This document shows positions 1 through 6,541 of a stretch of 14,792 bases of DNA, piece after piece. The stretch lies in contig JADKBK010000030.1 in assembly GCA_016715075.1 (NCBI GenBank), positions 1 to 14,792 of the forward strand, given 5' to 3'. The position numbers and the translations under genes are program-made. The stretch's first letter is position 1, and each line of letters begins with the position of its first letter. This stretch comes from Bacteroidales bacterium. Its GTDB lineage: Bacteria; Bacteroidota; Bacteroidia; Bacteroidales; VadinHA17. Under the pieces are notes generated by a model. It was not told the origin of the DNA, ran no database searches, and was given only the letters and a program-made list of their open reading frames with translations.

Positions 1-405
1 TGAATTGCATGTGATTTAATATAATTGATTAATTAATTATTTGGGAATTAGATGGCTATATATTGATGAAAAAAATAAAACAAGCTATATATATATATTA
101 TTTTTTATTCTTTTGAAAAAAACAGGCCTGTATAAAATTAGAAAAAAAATCTCCCAATCGCCCAAACTCTTTATAACAGATTGATATATAATATTTTGTA
201 TTAAGAAAATATTGAGAAAATGTGAGAGATTGGGAGAATGGGAGAAACTGATCTGATAAAAAAATGGATTTGCCCAGTATTTGTATCAATGCAACTAATA
301 GAGAATCAGACTATTATAGAGATGTTGGGAGATTGGGAGAAAAAAAATACTGTTTTGAGAAGGGGGGGGGTTGTTTTTTTTTAAATGGGTAGCCCCTGAT
401 AAAAA
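1..405. other. gene-free AT-rich leader with inverted and direct repeats
   Basis: I see no convincing gene here; open frames are short and low-complexity. The decamer GATTGGGAGA occurs at 228-237 and 331-340, and its reverse complement at 150-159, so 150-159 and 228-237 could pair across a 68-nt loop. A run of nine G (362-370) is followed by nine T (374-382). The stretch ends just before a predicted promoter and may be a spacer between an upstream gene block and the structural operon. Confidence 0.5.
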
Positions 406-443
406 TGTCCTAAAGTGAGAGACGCGAAGGAGATATACCTTTG
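406..443 (+). promoter_or_regulatory. predicted promoter, TGTCCTAAA - 21 bp - TACCTTTG
   Basis: TACCTTTG at 436-443 matches the Bacteroidota -7 consensus TAnnTTTG. TGTCCTAAA at 406-414 lies 21 bp upstream, where the -33 element belongs, and recurs at the same relative place in two other predicted promoters (3007-3042 and 10393-10428). Transcription would start near 450, about 33 nt before the ATG at 483. Confidence 0.5.
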
Positions 444-458
444 AATTGTGATTGATAA

Positions 459-890
459 TTGATCATTTATAATTTTAATGTGATGGATCTACTTTTTTCT
501 GTGAGTAATGCTACAAAGGAATCGAAAATCGGAGATAGTGATTTCAAAAAATATTTTCCAAGTATAAATCAAAATATGAACTGGTACAGCCTGGAGCCAT
601 ATATCAGGCAGGCAACCAGGGAATATCTATTACCATATGTTGGCACTGATTTTTATAATGATATAGTGCTGGTGGATGGGGATTTTGAAGGGCCGATGAT
701 AGAAGTGGCTGAAATAGCCAGGGATGTGGTAGCATATTATACGGTGTGGATGGCTATGCCTCATATCAATGTGGTGATATCGGACATGGGGGCACAGGAA
801 AACAGCGGATTGGATGGCACCAGCCAGCCTGCCCAGATGTGGAGATATAAGAATGCAGGTGGGAAACCATGCTGCAGGCTGATAAAATGA
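459..890 (+). CDS. DUF6712-like phage structural protein, N-terminal part (frameshifted)
   Basis: This is the first part of a Bacteroidota phage structural protein of the DUF6712 type, found near head and neck genes; its exact role in the virion is not known to me. The frame opens with TTG at 459, but ATG at 483 is the better start (MDLLFSV...), about 33 nt after the predicted transcription start. Family-like text includes the segment around YLLPYVGTDFYNDI, then ISDMGAQ and TSQPAQMW near the C-terminal end. After codon 855-857 (GCA) the frame gives GGKPCCRLIK and stops. The other frame reads RWETMLQADKMIDR from 857 onward, which continues the family sequence. One missing A in 857-858 explains the break. 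Intact length would be about 336 residues. Confidence 0.7.
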   Translation: MIIYNFNVMDLLFSVSNATKESKIGDSDFKKYFPSINQNMNWYSLEPYIRQATREYLLPYVGTDFYNDIVLVDGDFEGPMIEVAEIARDVVAYYTVWMAMPHINVVISDMGAQENSGLDGTSQPAQMWRYKNAGGKPCCRLIK

Positions 891-1492
891 TAGACCGGTT
901 GCTCGCGCTACTGGAAAAAAATATCGATGAGAGTGATTTTTCAAAATGGAAGGACAGCGATGAGTGCAAAGAGGTGGGGCATCCACTATTCAGGACTACT
1001 GCGGAGCTGAAAAGATATACTAAGGTAGACAGCTGGAGATTCTTCAAGGCGCTGATGCCATTTTTTGACCAGGCACTTGACCTGGATATAGTGGGACATA
1101 TATGCCGGGAACAATATGATGATCTGGTAGGAAAAATAAGCTCAGGGAATACATATGAGCTGGCCGCCATCGAGCTGATCCGCAAGGCTCTGGCTAATTT
1201 CACATTGCACAGGGCAATCCCTCACCTGAGGGTGGCAATGGAAAGTAATGCTATAGTATTTGTATCCTCAACGGATGGGATGAATATAAAACAGGCTGCG
1301 CTGGATAGTGCAATTGATGCGCTCAGGGCACAACTGGAGCGGGACGGGAAGGAATATTTGAGACAGCTGAAGGGGTATCTGTACACTAATGTAAAACAAT
1401 TTCCAATATTTGAGGAGAATGGATATGTGGAGGATCCGGGAGTGGGTGTGATAGTGAGCCCGGATGAGATCGGGGGAATAATGATTAATTGA
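869..1492 (+). CDS. DUF6712-like phage structural protein, C-terminal part (frameshifted)
   Basis: This is the second half of the gene that begins at 483, in the -1-shifted frame. The homologous reading starts before the ATG at 869, because codons 857-868 give RWET and join smoothly to the upstream text. Visible features are the helix MLQADKMIDRLLALLEKN, a central helical region around RFFKALMPFFDQALDLDIVG, and a long helix near ALDSAIDALRAQLERDGKEYL. The overlap of 22 nt with the upstream frame is a by-product of the frameshift and does not show two coupled genes. It could be translated separately from the ATG, but I think it is one broken, or mis-sequenced, gene. Confidence 0.65.
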   Translation: MLQADKMIDRLLALLEKNIDESDFSKWKDSDECKEVGHPLFRTTAELKRYTKVDSWRFFKALMPFFDQALDLDIVGHICREQYDDLVGKISSGNTYELAAIELIRKALANFTLHRAIPHLRVAMESNAIVFVSSTDGMNIKQAALDSAIDALRAQLERDGKEYLRQLKGYLYTNVKQFPIFEENGYVEDPGVGVIVSPDEIGGIMIN

Positions 1493-1498
1493 AAATGG

Positions 1499-1514
1499 TC
1501 CCGATTTATCGGGA
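1499..1514. repeat. short palindrome after the DUF6712-like gene
   Basis: TCCCGAT (1499-1505) pairs perfectly with ATCGGGA (1508-1514) around a 2-nt loop. No T-tract follows, so it does not look like a standard intrinsic terminator. Palindromes of this TCCCGAT type are common between genes in Bacteroidota. Confidence 0.45.
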
Positions 1515-1534
1515 GAAAATTGAAAATGAATAAT

Positions 1535-1562
1535 CGGTTGACGGTTGTCAGTTGACGGTTGG
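1535..1562. repeat. CGGTTGN tandem heptamer array
   Basis: About four imperfect copies of a CGGTTGA/CGGTTGT heptamer lie between the DUF6712-like gene and the holin. A cleaner array of the same unit is at 6457-6484. Both sit next to A-rich ATTGAAA arrays, so the two repeat types travel together in the gaps. Confidence 0.6.
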
Positions 1563-1593
1563 AGTGAAAAACTAAAAATTTAAAATATAAGAG

Positions 1594-2067
1594 ATGGGGG
1601 GAATAAATGAGAGATACGTGAGAGCGCAGGTGCTGCTGTTTTCGAGCCAGGGGGTGAAGGCTGTGATAGCTACTATTGTGATGCACCTGATTAATCTGTG
1701 GGAGTGGATCGAGCCTTATTTTTTTGGGAGGGACTTTGTGATGACTCTGACAATACTACTGGTGGGTGATATGGTGATCGGGATAAAGGTACACATGGAT
1801 GCTAAGGACTTCAGCTGGAAGCAGATGTTTCATAAGTTTGTATTCAAGCTGGCGGTGACAGCAATAGCGACGGTGTCGGCTAAGTCGATCATCAATATAG
1901 ATCATGCCCTGGACTCAGGCATACTAGTGGGTGCGGTGAAGATGACAATAGCGCTGTATCTGTTCGGGAATCTTGAAAAGAATATTTGTATCCTCACAAA
2001 AGAGCAGTTGTGTTTTCACTGGCTGGTGGAGAGGATCAAGTCGATTTTTTCATTTTTTAAGAAATAG
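1594..2067 (+). CDS. phage holin-like membrane protein
   Basis: This is likely the holin, which permeabilises the inner membrane at the end of infection. It is 157 residues with hydrophobic segments at about 48-66, 82-101 and 108-126, a weaker one at 22-38, and a cationic tail ending FSFFKK, which is the usual build of small multi-span holins. The segment LTILLVGDMVIGIKV with a following helix resembles Bacteroidota toxin-secretion/lysis holins. The start is uncertain: ATG 1594 has no clear ribosome site, and the ATG at 1681, just before the LINLWEWIEPYFF region, is an alternative. It ends 2 nt before the DUF5675 gene, suggesting translational coupling in a lysis cassette. The assignment rests on topology, length and neighbours rather than on a diagnostic motif. 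Confidence 0.65.
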   Translation: MGGINERYVRAQVLLFSSQGVKAVIATIVMHLINLWEWIEPYFFGRDFVMTLTILLVGDMVIGIKVHMDAKDFSWKQMFHKFVFKLAVTAIATVSAKSIINIDHALDSGILVGAVKMTIALYLFGNLEKNICILTKEQLCFHWLVERIKSIFSFFKK

Positions 2068-2069
2068 GG

Positions 2070-2489
2070 ATGGAAGTATTTATTATTCGATCTGAATTTT
2101 TTGAGAGTGCTACACTGGGGAACCTGTTTGTGATGGATGGGGCTAAGATACTATTTCAGTGCAAAACACTGGAGCCGGGCTGGAAGAATAATGCTAAGCG
2201 GGTGAGCTGCATACCCTCAGGAAAATATGAGATGAGATTTGAATACTCGAGCAGATTTCTGCAGAAGCTGTGGGAGCTGAAGAATGTGCTGGGGAGGAGT
2301 GAGATAAAGATACATACTGCCAATTATGCATTTGAGCTAATGGGATGCATAGCGGTGGGGGAATATCATACTAACCTGAATGGTGACGGGATCCCGGATG
2401 TGGCAGCGAGTAGGAAGACCCTGGAGAAGCTGCATAAGGTGACGGAGGGTGAGAAGATGAGGATCAAGATATATGGGGTCCCGGAGTGA
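2070..2489 (+). CDS. DUF5675 family protein, lysis-cassette neighbour
   Basis: A 139-residue protein that fits DUF5675, a family common beside holins in Bacteroidota phages and prophages. Family hallmarks in order are CIPSGKYEM (47-55), R76 with SEIKIHTAN (77-85), GCIAVGEYH (92-100) and a C-terminal SRKTLEKL helix (114-121). The conserved His, Asn and Cys in IHTAN and GCI suggest an active or binding site; the biochemical activity of the family is not established to my knowledge, and a role in cell-wall breakdown is inferred from position. The ATG at 2070 lies 2 nt after the holin stop. The C-terminus ends just before a GAAGAGTGA-type repeat. Confidence 0.85.
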   Translation: MEVFIIRSEFFESATLGNLFVMDGAKILFQCKTLEPGWKNNAKRVSCIPSGKYEMRFEYSSRFLQKLWELKNVLGRSEIKIHTANYAFELMGCIAVGEYHTNLNGDGIPDVAASRKTLEKLHKVTEGEKMRIKIYGVPE

Positions 2490-2518
2490 AGAGTGAATAG
2501 TGAAGAGTGAAGAGTGAT

Positions 2519-2554
2519 GAGCGTAGGGCATCGCGGTTGCAAACCGCGACGATC
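2519..2554 (+). repeat. 36-bp palindromic intergenic repeat, copy 1
   Basis: One of three copies (also 5117-5152 and 8992-9027), all in the same orientation relative to transcription. The core TCGCGGTTGCAAACCGCGA (2531-2549) folds into an 8-bp stem with a 3-nt loop. It follows a GAAGAGTGA-type array directly after the DUF5675 gene. Size and shape resemble REP or short MITE-like elements. Confidence 0.8.
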
Positions 2555-2618
2555 AAAAAATAAAAAATTAAAAATATTATGCTCTGGATGGGCTTTATAA
2601 AATCCAATTTAATTTATT

Positions 2619-3002
2619 ATGGAAAATTATTATTTAAACCAGAAAGTTTTTCCCAGCTCTGAAAAAACCATTATTGTAACTAATGATGAGGATTACGGTG
2701 GAGCTCATAAGTATTCATTTATTGATAGCTTAGGACATCAAAATGGTGAGCCGGTATATGATTTTCATAAGATGCAGACGGTACAATTTGTTCAAAAGAA
2801 CATTGATGGTACAATGACACCTGGAGTGCAATCAGAGCAATTATTGATTGCTTTAATTGACCGGCATAAGAAACTCAATGCCAAATTTCCATCGAGAGAG
2901 GGAGCGCTGGCTATTACAAAAATGGAGGAAGCACTACACTGGCTGGAGGCCAGAGTTAAAGAGAGGCTTGATCGCAATGTGATGGGTGAATTAAAAACTT
3001 AA
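2619..3002 (+). CDS. Acb2/Tad1 hairpin-domain-like protein (candidate anti-CBASS/anti-Thoeris sponge)
   Basis: A 127-residue protein whose C-terminal half matches the pattern of Acb2/Tad1 hairpin proteins: a helix at about 70-87 (QSEQLLIALIDRHKKLN), then S92-R-E-G-A-L-A-I-T-K-M-E-E-A-L-H-W-L to about 109, continuing with charged residues to GEL. Many Bacteroidota phage proteins carry the same ALAITKLEEALxWL core with a following R-rich helix. Characterised Acb2 and Tad1 proteins bind cyclic nucleotides or gcADPR made by bacterial CBASS and Thoeris defences and keep them from their effectors. The N-terminal 60 residues look like a beta-rich extension typical of the Bacteroidota forms. Its 5' half uses more AT-rich codons (TTA, TTT, ATT) than its neighbours, fitting a cargo gene. 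It lies between the lysis pair and the promoter at 3007. Family is likely; ligand binding is inferred. Confidence 0.65.
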   Translation: MENYYLNQKVFPSSEKTIIVTNDEDYGGAHKYSFIDSLGHQNGEPVYDFHKMQTVQFVQKNIDGTMTPGVQSEQLLIALIDRHKKLNAKFPSREGALAITKMEEALHWLEARVKERLDRNVMGELKT

Positions 3003-3006
3003 AATA

Positions 3007-3042
3007 TGTCCTAAAAAGGGGCAGGGATGTGGGTTAATTTTG
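3007..3042 (+). promoter_or_regulatory. predicted promoter, TGTCCTAAA - 19 bp - TAATTTTG
   Basis: TAATTTTG at 3035-3042 fits the -7 consensus TAnnTTTG, and TGTCCTAAA at 3007-3015 is 19 bp upstream. The expected start of transcription near 3050 falls after the ATG at 3027, so the EF-hand gene is better started at ATG 3072. The promoter would separate the anti-defence gene from the EF-hand and tail genes. Confidence 0.5.
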
Positions 3043-3071
3043 AGTATTATTCATTAACAAAAACAAAGATT

Positions 3072-3419
3072 ATGCCGTACGGAATTTTAAATTTGAAGAC
3101 ATTGCTGGAGTTCGTATTCAAGTCACTGAATGCTGGACTGACCATAGACAAGAACAACGATGGGAAGGCATCATTCGCTGAGATCATAGCTACCATAACG
3201 CCGCTGGCTTTTCAATTCCCTAAACTGTATGAGGCTTTTCCCTTCCTGAAGGAGGAGTATAAAGACCTGACAGATGAGGAACTGAGTGAACTGATAGAAT
3301 ACATCGATGAGCTGGATCTGCCTGTGAAATATGACAACCTGGAAGAGATCATCAAGAGCACTGTGAATATGCTGCATTACAACTACAAGTATGTGGTGAA
3401 GATGAAGGAACTGCTGTAA
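3072..3419 (+). CDS. small phage protein with an EF-hand calcium-binding loop
   Basis: I do not recognise the family. The reading frame is open from ATG 3027 (130 residues), but the predicted promoter overlaps that start, so I use ATG 3072 (115 residues, MPYGILNLKTLLEF...). Residues 26-37 read DKNNDGKASFAE, a canonical 12-residue EF-hand loop with D1, N3, D5, G6, S9 and E12. It is flanked by helical stretches (LLEFVFKSLNAGL before, IIATITPLAF after), as in an EF-hand. The rest is acidic and helical (EEYKDLTDEELSELIEYIDEL). A single EF-hand could stabilise a structural or accessory protein with calcium or mediate pairing. It precedes the 3475 gene by 55 nt, filled with an ATTGAAA array. Confidence 0.7.
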   Translation: MPYGILNLKTLLEFVFKSLNAGLTIDKNNDGKASFAEIIATITPLAFQFPKLYEAFPFLKEEYKDLTDEELSELIEYIDELDLPVKYDNLEEIIKSTVNMLHYNYKYVVKMKELL

Positions 3420-3447
3420 TTGAAAATTGAAAATTGAAAATTGAAAG
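3420..3447. repeat. ATTGAAA tandem array
   Basis: Four tandem TTGAAAA-type heptamers begin immediately after the stop codon of the EF-hand gene. The array belongs to the A-rich family found at most gene junctions in this window. Confidence 0.75.
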
Positions 3448-3474
3448 TGATAGATTTAAGTTAAAAGTGAGAAG

Positions 3475-4248
3475 TTGAATAGTATCAGGATTGGGGGACA
3501 TTCCAAGAGTAGACAATTGCCGGAGAACTGGAGCGAGGTACGCTCCGGTTCTCTTGCTTTTGTGGTGAAAACACTGCTGACATATCAGCCAGTGACGGCA
3601 AAAATAATGATACTGAAACATCTGCTCAGGGTAAAAACAGGAATATGGTATATATTGACGGATGAGCAGGTGAGTGATCTGGTGGACCTGCTGGAGTGGA
3701 TGGATATGAGGAAGCTGGTGGATCCGGTATTCCCGGTGCTGAAAGTGGGGGGAAGAACATACAGGATGCCGCGGGCTGAATTTGATGACGGGACCGCGTG
3801 GCAGTATGCTGCTGCGGATGATTACTACAGGAAATATATTGAATCATCAAACGAAACCGATCTGGACAGGCTGATCAGCGTACTGCTGACTGATGTGAGA
3901 GATAAGAAAGCACTGACAGACAGGGATGAGGTGGAGAAACGGGCAGGAGTATTCAGGAAGCTGAAAGACTATGAGAGAGTGGTGATCCTGGCATACTTCA
4001 GCGGGATCAAGCAGAGGATATATGATAACTACAGCTCATGGCTGTTCACTGCGGAGGGATCCGGAGGGACGGGGGTGAACTTTGGCTGGTGGGGCAGGTA
4101 TCTGGACATAGCAAAGACGGGGGTATTCGGTACGGTGGAGAGGGTATATGAGGCGAGATTTTATGATATTATTGTCTTTTTGATACAGGAAAAGGAGTAT
4201 TATCTTGCGGAGAAAAGAGCGGTGGAGGAAATGAAAAATGAAAAATGA
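3475..4248 (+). CDS. phage protein of unknown function, neck/tail region
   Basis: A 257-residue soluble protein in the neck-to-tail gene block; I can only say that it is probably a morphogenesis protein. The start is TTG at 3475: an in-frame stop at 3457-3459 leaves few other options and there is no in-frame ATG before the conserved-looking LPENWSEV. The N-terminal half is helical (VKTLLTYQPVTAKIMILKHLL, then LTDEQVSDLVDLLEWMD), followed by an aromatic segment FDDGTAWQYAAADDYYRKYIE and a Trp-rich GVNFGWWGRYLDIA. This layout resembles tail-assembly helper proteins of Bacteroidota phages, but I have no diagnostic motif. The last residues (EEMKNEK) are encoded by the ATGAAAA repeat at 4231-4258, so the repeat has spread into the gene end. 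Confidence 0.6.
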   Translation: MNSIRIGGHSKSRQLPENWSEVRSGSLAFVVKTLLTYQPVTAKIMILKHLLRVKTGIWYILTDEQVSDLVDLLEWMDMRKLVDPVFPVLKVGGRTYRMPRAEFDDGTAWQYAAADDYYRKYIESSNETDLDRLISVLLTDVRDKKALTDRDEVEKRAGVFRKLKDYERVVILAYFSGIKQRIYDNYSSWLFTAEGSGGTGVNFGWWGRYLDIAKTGVFGTVERVYEARFYDIIVFLIQEKEYYLAEKRAVEEMKNEK

Positions 4249-4258
4249 AAAATTTAAA
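4231..4258. repeat. ATGAAAA tandem array overlapping a gene end
   Basis: Three to four tandem ATGAAAA units. The array supplies the last codons and the TGA stop of the upstream gene. Confidence 0.7.
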
Positions 4259-4263
4259 ATAAA

Positions 4264-4292
4264 CTTTTGGAAAGTTTGAAACTTTCCAAAAG
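4264..4292. repeat. perfect 14-bp inverted repeat
   Basis: CTTTTGGAAAGTTT (4264-4277) is followed after one base by its exact reverse complement (4279-4292). The transcript would form a strong hairpin between the 3475 and 4316 genes. No T-tract follows on either side, so termination is doubtful. It may be a mobile palindrome or a transcript-processing or stability element. Confidence 0.65.
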
Positions 4293-4315
4293 GTGTAAAT
4301 TAAAAAAATTAAAAG

Positions 4316-4486
4316 ATGAATAGTCCGGGGGAAATTAGAGCGTATTTTGAACTGATAGCGGAGGAGAATAATGCTATCAGGCAATTCTACTATGGTGACT
4401 ATGATGACATACTGGGGGCAGAGAGGGTGAGAATGGAATATCCGCTGCTATGGCTGGAGGATATGGAGGTGAGACCTAACTCATAG
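4316..4486 (+). CDS. phage neck/tail protein, N-terminal fragment ending at an amber codon
   Basis: The frame starts at ATG 4316 (MNSPGEIRAYFELIAEENNAIRQ) and stops at TAG 4484-4486 after 56 residues (..EVRPNS). The same frame stays open after the stop with protein-like text (DSTNLIYDFSFVVL) to 5077, so this is the front of a 253-residue gene broken by one nonsense codon. AAG (Lys) to TAG is one plausible single change. Amber recoding is unlikely, because TAG ends several intact genes here (2067, 6408, 10355). The helical start with many acidic residues resembles no motif I can name. Confidence 0.6.
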   Translation: MNSPGEIRAYFELIAEENNAIRQFYYGDYDDILGAERVRMEYPLLWLEDMEVRPNS

Positions 4487-4522
4487 GACTCGACAAATCT
4501 GATATATGATTTCTCATTTGTA

Positions 4523-5077
4523 GTGTTGCAGAACAGCCCTCCGGAACAGAGGGAGAGAGTGATGTATAATCATGAGAGTACATTCAGGATAGCAATGCAG
4601 ATCCTCAGCAGACTGAAGAAGGATATACATGAGGAGCTGATAGACATGAGCCTGGATGATGTGACAATGGATCCGGTGAACACGATAGGGAATGACAATG
4701 ACCAGGGATGGAGAGTGACACTCCGGATATCGGCTTATACTACTCTATGCTATAATAAGGATGAGTGGGCAGGGGACTACCCTACGGGAGCAATAGCGAG
4801 ATTTAGGGTGTATAACTCAATGGACAGAACAATAGCCGAGAATCTGAGCCTGCCGGAGGATAATGAATTTCTGCACCGGTGGATATATAAGATCGATGAT
4901 GAAGAATATGAGGAGACGGGGGATGCTGCACTGGAGGTGCCGATGGGATACAGGATACTATACATAGAGCTGCAACAATGGAATACTTCTGAGGAGCGGA
5001 AGATATATGCTTCGGCAGTGATCAGGGCGGGGGAGAATGAGGCGAGGAGTATGCCGTTTCGGTATAACCCTCTTTAA
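4523..5077 (+). CDS. phage neck/tail protein, C-terminal fragment after an amber codon
   Basis: This is the main body of the gene that starts at 4316. The frame is open from 4487; GTG 4523 is the first plausible restart. Text such as RESTART-free FVVLQNSPPEQRERVM and STFRIAMQILSRLKKDI, then a beta-rich half with DDNDQGWRV-like loops, suggests a head-tail connector or tail-completion type protein, though no motif decides this. A neighbouring 400-residue tail protein follows after a repeat-filled gap of 128 nt. If the TAG at 4484 is a sequencing error, the product is a single protein of about 253 residues. Confidence 0.55.
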   Translation: MLQNSPPEQRERVMYNHESTFRIAMQILSRLKKDIHEELIDMSLDDVTMDPVNTIGNDNDQGWRVTLRISAYTTLCYNKDEWAGDYPTGAIARFRVYNSMDRTIAENLSLPEDNEFLHRWIYKIDDEEYEETGDAALEVPMGYRILYIELQQWNTSEERKIYASAVIRAGENEARSMPFRYNPL

Positions 5078-5200
5078 TTGAAAATTGAAAATTGAAAATG
5101 AAAAATGGAAAATGATGAGCGTAGGGCATCGCGGTTACAAACCGCGACGATCGATGTGTAATTGAAAATTGAAAATTAAAAATGAAAAATTTTAAATTAA
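5078..5200. repeat. repeat-filled gap: A-rich arrays flanking the palindrome
   Basis: ATTGAAA and ATGAAAA units begin directly after the stop at 5077 and resume at about 5160-5195, on both sides of the palindromic element at 5117-5152. The arrangement looks like the palindrome sitting inside a pre-existing array. Confidence 0.7.
5117..5152 (+). repeat. 36-bp palindromic intergenic repeat, copy 2
   Basis: It is identical to copies 1 and 3 except for one base in the loop of the palindromic core (5129-5147), where the loop reads ACA instead of GCA. The 8-bp stem is intact, so pairing is kept. Confidence 0.8.
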
Positions 5201-5205
5201 TATAG

Positions 5206-6408
5206 ATGGCACTGGAATTTACACATACACCGACGACATATAATTTCTCACTGGATCCGATACTGTGGGTGGTGAAGTCGGGGAAGATGACAGGGGTACC
5301 GGGAAATTATGAGCCGGATGAGGATCAGCTATTCTGCTATGTGGAGGTGAAGCGGATGGTGGATGATGACATAGAGAACGCTGAGCTGATAGCTAAGAAG
5401 TCGGTACCATACAGCAGGCTGACCGGTGAGGCTGAAATAGACATAAGCGGAGTGATAGATCTGCACCCTACACTGCCGGATCCGTATCTGCAAAGCGGAC
5501 CTGCGGGGGATACGATGATGAGAGTAGTGATACTGGTGGCTGATATGTACGGGATACCGAGCGCATATGAAACACAACTGGCATCGGATGAGGTGAAGAT
5601 AATATACGGATCATCGAGGACTATAATACAGACGCTACCTCCGACGGGTGGATTTGATCTGCATGCTTATGTGGACCACATGGGGAATGGAATATCGAAA
5701 AGGGTCAGTAAATCGCAACCGGACTGGATATACTTTGTATTGACAAATGAGGGGAACTCTGTGGATGTGAAGGTAACGCTGGAATACAGCGACGGAACGA
5801 CGAAGGACTTTGATGCATATTCATTCCTGGCAGACAGCGGGGCAGGATGGGCAGTAAGCGGATATACTCAACTGGAGATTGATGACAATGCGGATCCGCT
5901 GAAAACAGTGGTAGCATACACTGTAAAACTAAAAGTGGAGGCATCGCTGAGCCATTATGCTGCAGTATCGTACCAGGTAGTCGGTGAAACGGAGTGGGAA
6001 CAGTACCTGATAATGGATAACGGAGTCGGGGGTGTGGAATCGGTGCTGATGCAGGGGAAAAATGGTACGGACATAACTGCGGAGAGATCTACCGCGTACG
6101 TAAAATGGGATAAGAATAACTATGCCCGGGGGTCGAAGGCTACATTCGGAGCAAAGGCACGGGAGGAGCTGGTGCTGAGAACGGGATGGACGGACAACGA
6201 GGCATATATATTTCACCTGAGGCAGTTGATGGTGGGACACCTGTGGATACTGGACATGGTGCTGGGATTTGTGAGGGTGCTGATAAAGGACAATACCCTG
6301 AAGGATGTGAGGAAGTCGGATGAGACACTGTATGCGCTGGAGGTGAGAGTGGAGATGGGATTTGATGAGGAAGGGATGAGCTATTTTTATAAGAAGTGGA
6401 TCGCGTAG
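5206..6408 (+). CDS. putative phage tail structural protein (400 aa)
   Basis: A 400-residue, mostly beta-rich protein typical of the tail block of Bacteroidota phages; no enzyme motif is visible. ATG 5206 starts MALEFTHTPTTYNFSLDPILW. There are repeated beta-sandwich-like stretches (YFVLTNEGNSVDVKVTLEYSDG, then YTVKLKVEASLSHYAAVSYQV). A conserved-looking WEQYLIMDNGVGGVESVLMQG is followed by TGWTDNEAYIFHLRQLMVG near 325-345. The gene is intact, unlike both neighbours in the tail block, and ends in TAG. It could be a distal tail or baseplate component that works with the 6542 product; this is inferred from size and order only. Confidence 0.6.
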   Translation: MALEFTHTPTTYNFSLDPILWVVKSGKMTGVPGNYEPDEDQLFCYVEVKRMVDDDIENAELIAKKSVPYSRLTGEAEIDISGVIDLHPTLPDPYLQSGPAGDTMMRVVILVADMYGIPSAYETQLASDEVKIIYGSSRTIIQTLPPTGGFDLHAYVDHMGNGISKRVSKSQPDWIYFVLTNEGNSVDVKVTLEYSDGTTKDFDAYSFLADSGAGWAVSGYTQLEIDDNADPLKTVVAYTVKLKVEASLSHYAAVSYQVVGETEWEQYLIMDNGVGGVESVLMQGKNGTDITAERSTAYVKWDKNNYARGSKATFGAKAREELVLRTGWTDNEAYIFHLRQLMVGHLWILDMVLGFVRVLIKDNTLKDVRKSDETLYALEVRVEMGFDEEGMSYFYKKWIA

Positions 6409-6409
6409 G

Positions 6410-6456
6410 GGAATTGAAAATTGAAAATTGAAAATGAAAAATGAAAAATTTGGAAT
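6410..6456. repeat. ATTGAAA/ATGAAAA array
   Basis: A-rich units start just after the TAG stop at 6408 and run up to the CGGTTGT array. Confidence 0.7.
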
Positions 6457-6484
6457 CGGTTGTCGGTTGTCGGTTGTCGGTTGG
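6457..6484. repeat. CGGTTGT heptamer tandem array
   Basis: Four consecutive CGGTTGT-type units, the last ending GG. It is a purer version of the array at 1535-1562 and is embedded between A-rich arrays. Confidence 0.75.
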
Positions 6485-6490
6485 CATCTG

Positions 6491-6538
6491 AGAATTGAAA
6501 ATTGAGAATTGAAAATTGAGAATTGAAAATTAAAATGT
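6491..6538. repeat. ATTGAGA/ATTGAAA array
   Basis: Alternating GAGAATTGAAAATT units fill the gap up to the start codon at 6542. The alternation gives a higher-order repeat of about 14 bp. Confidence 0.7.
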
Positions 6539-6541
6539 GAG

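Noticed and set aside
98..289. Minus-strand frame of 63 codons in the leader
   Set aside because: Its composition is Phe/Ser/Lys-rich low complexity, it overlaps inverted repeats, and there is no recognisable domain.
427..443. GAAGGAGATATAC at 426-438, matching the T7 gene 10 leader ribosome site used in expression vectors
   Set aside because: No start codon at proper distance (ATG 483 is about 45 nt away), no other vector sequence nearby, and it overlaps the predicted promoter.
3027..3071. Upstream ATG of the EF-hand gene as the true start
   Set aside because: The -7 promoter element lies after this ATG, so the transcript would not contain it; the extra 15 residues also look unlike a conserved N-terminus.
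4484..4486. Amber stop recoding (TAG read as an amino acid)
   Set aside because: TAG ends the intact genes at 2067 and 6408 and the tail-tube-like frame at 10355, so one in-frame TAG is better explained as a mutation or error.
6410..6538. CRISPR array
   Set aside because: The tandem units are 7-14 bp with no unique spacers.
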